Shown here: in pieces, positions 62,101-64,000 of the stretch
Position numbering within the stretch: the stretch's first letter is position 1
Layout: each line of letters begins with the position of its first letter
Assembly (NCBI GenBank): GCA_020627785.1
Contig: JAHDGF010000002.1
Coordinates: 1 to 64,000, forward strand
Length of the DNA: 64,000 bases
Direction of reading: 5' to 3'
Source of the DNA: Saprospiraceae bacterium
GTDB taxonomy: Bacteria > Bacteroidota > Bacteroidia > Chitinophagales > Saprospiraceae
Notes under the pieces: model-generated
The model's database searches: none
What the model was told of the DNA's origin: nothing
The model's input: the letters and a program-made list of their open reading frames with translations, nothing else
Made by a program: the position numbers and the translations under genes

Positions 62101-64000
62101 TGCTGACCCAGAGTTTAATCTTTCGTTTTGGAATAATAGTTCTTTCATATTTATGGAAGAATTCGAAAGCGGATGGAACCAAAGCCACGTATATCAATAT
62201 CTAAAGGATGACTTAAACAATGTCACAATCGATTCTACCTCAGGTGAATTTGAATATGAGTTATCTAATTATGAGTTTAAAATAGTTAATCAAGAAAATT
62301 CTTCGGGGGTTGAATCTATCTTCTCTTGGAACAATGAAAGAGTTGAAGGTAACAATGCAGTATTCTTAGCTGGCGGAGTTTATTGTGTCATTGCTGACCC
62401 GATAAATCTTATTCCACAGGAATGTCCTGTACCTACTCAATATGGAGCAGATTCTCCGGCAAATTTAAGGGATCGGGGTGCATGGCCTTTTAAGACTGAT
62501 ACACCAGACGAAAGAGCGGAATTAATAAATTTCTTGACCAATATTGTCCCGGATGATTACTACGTAATCATGTATACCATTCAACACAGCTGGTATGATT
62601 ACTTCCCTCAAGATTGGGAAGATGAATTATTCCAAGTATTTGAAAACGAAGGAGCACTTAGAATAAGAGAATTGGCTGATGATCCAAGACCTTATGTTTT
62701 TGCTTACCAAAAAGGTAAGGGCGCATTAAATGAAGATATGGCAGAAACTGCAAACGATGTAGTTACTTCATATACAAACATTGAAGGGAATTGGTTTGAA
62801 GGAACAACATATTCTACGAAGATTGGACCTGCTGCACAATGGAATAAATTCTTATGGGACTTCGATGAATACAATGCATCTGAAGACTTATTTGATATAA
62901 GACTTTATGGAATCGGGCAAGATAACAATGAGGACACCTTAGCGACATTTATTATTGATAAAGAATTTGACCTGAGTGGTGTAGATGCCCAAGAGTATCC
63001 ATACCTAAGGCTAGAAATATTTTCAAGAGATACAGTCACTAATTCAGCTTTAGATTTAGATTATTGGAGAATTGTGTACAAAGAATTACCAGAAGCGGTG
63101 TTAAATACCGCAGATGAATTTTCATTTAATTCTGATACACTTGAAATAGGTGAAACCTTGACTCTAGACTATCAAATAGATAATATCAGTGATACCAACA
63201 TGGATAGTATGCTGGTGAAATATTCACTGGTTGATTTTCAAAATCAGGAAACTTTAATAACAGAAAGAAAAGCTCCTGTTAACGCTAACAATCATATTAA
63301 AGATCATTTTGAATATAATACAGATGACCTGAATGGATTGTATGAATTAAGGGTTGAAATTAATCCTAATCAGGACCAACCAGAACAGTTTGATTTCAAT
63401 AATCTAGGGATTCTTAAATTCTTGGTGCGTGGTGATAAAATTAATCCATTACTTGACGTAACGTTTGATGGTATTAGAATACTCGATGGTGATGTTATTT
63501 CACCAACTCCATACATTAAGGTTACACTTTCGGATGAGAACTTAAATCAGCTTCTAGCAAATCCAGAAGATTTCCAGTTAACACTTGAAAATGCAAATGT
63601 ATCAGGATCAGAGATGGCTATAGATATTAATGGACCAGACGTAAACTTTATCCCTGGAACGGTAGATAATGGCAATGTTGCCTGTTTAGAGTATACACCG
63701 ACCCTTGAAGGAGGGGAATACATTCTTTATGTACAAGGCCAAGATGCTTCTGGTAATTTTTCAGGAGATCATTCATATTCTGTCAACTTTACTGTAGTTG
63801 AAGAAAATATGATTTCAAATGTTTTAAATTACCCGAATCCATTTTCAACATCTACACAGTTTGTATTTACGGTTACAGGAAATCAAATACCACAAGATTA
63901 TCATATCAAAATTATGACCTTGAGTGGTAAAGTAGTTAGAGAAATTACTCAGGCGGAATTAGGTCCAATAAGAATTGGTACAAACAGAACAGAATATAAA
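59198..64000 (+). CDS. C25-family (gingipain-like) cysteine peptidase, PorU/PorU2-type T9SS protein, 3' end cut by window edge
   Basis: An open frame of 1601 codons from ATG 59198 to the window end. The signal peptide covers 1-20 (LLTALILSTLFASAQ). DKDYIKIKIDEDGVYKINADQL and YGFKNRGELDAPLYASPDSMQLNPDYSMFSDSRVYYLTY are typical of PorU-like proteins. Catalytic residues of clan CD are present: His629 in FFGHSAVG and Cys659 in LGCHSGN. FHGDPALTLR follows as in other C25 members. The end (YPNPFSTSTQFVFTVTG from Tyr1545, then KIMTLSGKVVREIT) is a FlgD-like module usually close to the C-terminus. PorU removes sorting domains of T9SS cargo; this may be PorU2 or a related protease. Confidence 0.85.
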   Translation, partial: MLRLSLLTALILSTLFASAQMTFNGQSLFGNEWVDLDKDYIKIKIDEDGVYKINADQLTSNGFPSNVKGKELQLFSNGQEVAIHVSNDETLGSNDYFEFYGFKNRGELDAPLYASPDSMQLNPDYSMFSDSRVYYLTYESGSGNNLRFENLDNNLSGALPNPEAFYFHEEKLVFNDRHIFPVINRDQVRYSNFWLAEGYGSPYSEVSTVDFNVDNQFTNFPGSKVKVRFGTNSNTHTIRFAFNDEFLNDITYIAYNVANVEFDIPASELKSTNTLSLTETTSVGTEVDYNTIASAELQYARTFNARNQNYFRFPFSSHSFDKYYEIEDFNAQGGTPVVFDLRNNQRIESVYENGLVKFLLPPVSLNRDIVVYTETKSTNNLASIGKMIDFETISPDYVLFTSKELDIEDSNGENWVRNYADFRSSPVGGSYNVEVIHVEDVINQFGYGIDNHTIGIRNWANYMSSRWSNWKFTFIIGKAYEYSIQRGNPALKSFVPTHGEPGSDHLSFANADNTYPDMNIGRLAAKNLLEIEKYLKKMQVYTDASLWTQDIESKAWQKKIIHLSGGDAALQNSIRGYLDDMANEVVNSTFGAEVVTFQKTTSDPIQNSITESILNAVNSGCGLMTFFGHSAVGTFDFSIEDPANFDNESKNPIIISLGCHSGNIHTSSFGISESFVLEPEKGAIGFLAASGSAFIGPQYTHGVELYKMFGDSLYGQPLAKILRDVLIENSNNLDFQVATLQQQLTFHGDPALTLRNQPGPDFTPDLKSFRTEPEVVSGRLDSFDICFDIVNIGRYVEDTLNYYIVHEFGSNSSDTFYFSATPSPYSRENVCQTLPLNVVQAAGENSIEVFLDHNNEIDELPGPFAEMNNSLRGVSQTDGYTFFVINDNPIPFHPQEFAITNEQNIILMASTGNGFVGPGIYDIEIDTTELFNSPLKQGAQIESNGGLVRWQPTINYQQEQVYYWRVKSADPEFNLSFWNNSSFIFMEEFESGWNQSHVYQYLKDDLNNVTIDSTSGEFEYELSNYEFKIVNQENSSGVESIFSWNNERVEGNNAVFLAGGVYCVIADPINLIPQECPVPTQYGADSPANLRDRGAWPFKTDTPDERAELINFLTNIVPDDYYVIMYTIQHSWYDYFPQDWEDELFQVFENEGALRIRELADDPRPYVFAYQKGKGALNEDMAETANDVVTSYTNIEGNWFEGTTYSTKIGPAAQWNKFLWDFDEYNASEDLFDIRLYGIGQDNNEDTLATFIIDKEFDLSGVDAQEYPYLRLEIFSRDTVTNSALDLDYWRIVYKELPEAVLNTADEFSFNSDTLEIGETLTLDYQIDNISDTNMDSMLVKYSLVDFQNQETLITERKAPVNANNHIKDHFEYNTDDLNGLYELRVEINPNQDQPEQFDFNNLGILKFLVRGDKINPLLDVTFDGIRILDGDVISPTPYIKVTLSDENLNQLLANPEDFQLTLENANVSGSEMAIDINGPDVNFIPGTVDNGNVACLEYTPTLEGGEYILYVQGQDASGNFSGDHSYSVNFTVVEENMISNVLNYPNPFSTSTQFVFTVTGNQIPQDYHIKIMTLSGKVVREITQAELGPIRIGTNRTEYK

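Noticed and set aside
59198-64000. Possible frameshift in the PorU-like gene, since it is unusually long
   Set aside because: Codons checked at several points (60002, 61022, 62042, 63002, 63782) remain in one frame, without stops, to the window end.
1-64000. Insertion sequences, prophage genes, CRISPR arrays or toxin-antitoxin systems
   Set aside because: No transposase, integrase, phage structural or Cas-like protein, no long direct repeats and no regularly spaced short repeats were seen.

Overview
The window reads as a chromosomal segment of a marine-type Bacteroidota, most likely Saprospiria or a close relative. Evidence for this: an AT-rich base composition; type IX secretion (T9SS) C-terminal sorting domains on secreted proteins at 2187, 28755 and 40854; a gingipain-type (C25) PorU-like protease at the right edge; Bacteroidota signature genes (DUF4271 next to hemD, a DUF4834-like mini-protein, an Omp28-like protein, paired OmpH/Skp genes); scarce Shine-Dalgarno sites; and two promoters of the Bacteroidota form TTTG-N19/20-TAnnTTTG (6211-6241 plus strand, 48642-48673 minus strand). 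I see no insertion sequence, prophage, CRISPR array or rRNA gene. The only RNA gene is a tRNA-Asn cut by the left edge.

Layout. 1-863: tRNA-Asn end, its terminator and a putative lipase-fold protein. 917-2062: acyl-lipid/acyl-CoA desaturase. 2187-6204: a tight plus-strand run (arylsulfotransferase-like secreted protein, ComF, DinB-like protein, glycosyltransferase). 6266-14961: a nine-gene, almost fully overlapping glycan operon behind a canonical promoter (SDR epimerase, three glycosyltransferases, ManC, WecB-type epimerase, PIG-L deacetylase, WbqC, lipoprotein). 14955-19951: minus-strand run (histidine kinase, TonB receptor, GNAT acetyltransferase, glucuronyl C5-epimerase-like protein). 20076-23378: DsbD system with a multiplied N-terminal domain. 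23336-28683: O-antigen ligase, inositol-phosphatase-like enzyme, phosphatase-superfamily protein, ThiL, RluA-type synthase and a 45-residue membrane protein. 28755-30671: Omp28-like T9SS cargo. 30831-33958: flavoprotein reductase plus membrane polyferredoxin. 33955-36297: DUF4271, HemD, Nudix. 36438-38406: two-component system. 38408-45777: phosphofructokinase, sterol-desaturase-family protein, beta-propeller T9SS protein, galactokinase, HtrA protease. 45867-53001: ClpB, flippase, M42 peptidase, a small secreted protein and two Skp chaperones. 53308-58904: histidine ammonia-lyase, PagL-like protein, MscS channel, RsmG, GT2. 59198 to the edge: the PorU-like protease, open to the right.

How they work together. 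Much of the window serves the cell envelope. Sugar nucleotides and glycans are made by the 5-15 kb locus, with ligase, flippase and GT2 genes elsewhere. Periplasmic thiol and protein quality control comes from DsbD, HtrA and Skp, and surface secretion from T9SS cargo and the PorU-like protease. Housekeeping genes (thiL, hemD, rsmG, clpB, pfk, galK, hutH) are interspersed.

The genome is very compact: all eight convergent protein-gene pairs overlap or are separated by at most 6 nt. The most unexpected signal is a word, TTTGCGRAAGC, found eight times in both orientations inside unrelated genes and in different reading frames. Its core is GC-GRAA-GC, a GNRA-type mini-hairpin. No obviously new defence or mobile system was found.
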